Below are positions 6,287 to 6,427 of a stretch of 6,427 nt of DNA, in pieces (position 1 is the stretch's first letter; each line of letters begins with the position of its first letter). Both the position numbers and the translations under genes were made by a program. Origin of the DNA: Actinomycetales bacterium (GTDB taxonomy: Bacteria > Actinomycetota > Actinomycetes > Mycobacteriales > Mycobacteriaceae); NCBI GenBank assembly GCA_012841845.1, contig DUTZ01000544.1:1-6427 (forward strand). The letters are read 5' to 3'. Below the pieces are notes generated by a model that ran no database searches, was not told the origin of the DNA, and saw nothing but the letters and a program-made list of their open reading frames with translations.

Positions 6287-6295
6287 ACCCGACGT

Positions 6296-6427
6296 TCAGA
6301 CTCGGGGGTCCTCGTCGTCGTCCTCCGGGTGGATCTCCCCCGCGGCCAGAACGAAGCCGGTCGGCCGCTCCCCCTCGTCGTCACTCCCCACCAACGCCAC
6401 CCGCGCGGTGCCCTCGGTGGCGCCGGC
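6296..6427 (-). CDS. 3' end of an unrecognised gene with an acidic C-terminal tail (5' end outside the window)
   Basis: Read leftward from the right edge, the frame is open for 43 codons to a TGA at 6298-6296. Nearly every third codon position is G or C, the same pattern as in the firm genes, which supports real coding. The visible peptide includes TARVALVGSDDEGERPTGFV, which looks like the end of a beta-rich domain, and finishes with the acidic tail HPEDDDEDPRV. I do not recognise the family. It ends 53 bp before the oxidoreductase start on the same strand, so read-through into that gene is possible unless the inverted repeat between them stops it. Confidence 0.6.
   Translation of the reverse strand, partial: AGATEGTARVALVGSDDEGERPTGFVLAAGEIHPEDDDEDPRV

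Overview
The window is very GC-rich. Its coding frames end almost every codon in G or C, GTG starts are used, and several products have their closest remembered relatives in mycobacteria and their kin. This points to a high-GC actinomycete, probably of the Mycobacteriales (mycolic-acid group: Dietzia, Gordonia, Rhodococcus, Mycobacterium and relatives). The genus is an inference from style; no rRNA or other marker gene is present.

The left part (1-2132) is read on the + strand. It holds the 3' end of an unrecognised, probably exported protein, then a Sir2-family NAD-dependent protein deacylase whose GTG start overlaps the previous stop, then an aquaporin Z-type water channel with its own leader. 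Next comes a gene-free stretch (2133-2384) with about four tandem copies of a 19-bp unit and a perfect 20-bp-stem hairpin. The hairpin is best read as the terminator of the leftward genes.

The right part (2385-6427) is read entirely on the - strand. In order of transcription it holds: the 3' end of an unrecognised gene with an acidic tail (from the right edge); an F420-dependent luciferase-like oxidoreductase of the Rv1855c type; an acetyl-CoA hydrolase/CoA-transferase family enzyme; a DUF4126-type membrane protein; and a single-pass membrane protein with a coiled coil and a repetitive Asp/Arg/Gly tail. Gaps are 28 to 53 bp, so the last four could form one operon ending at the hairpin. A TANNNT -10-like hexamer 7 nt before the oxidoreductase ATG suggests a leaderless transcript.

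Functionally the window looks like ordinary chromosome: protein deacylation, water transport, a deazaflavin-dependent redox enzyme and a CoA-transferase. I found no phage, transposon, CRISPR, toxin-antitoxin or RNA gene. The least explained elements are the repeat-tail membrane protein, the 19-bp tandem repeats and the oxidoreductase/CoA-transferase pairing.
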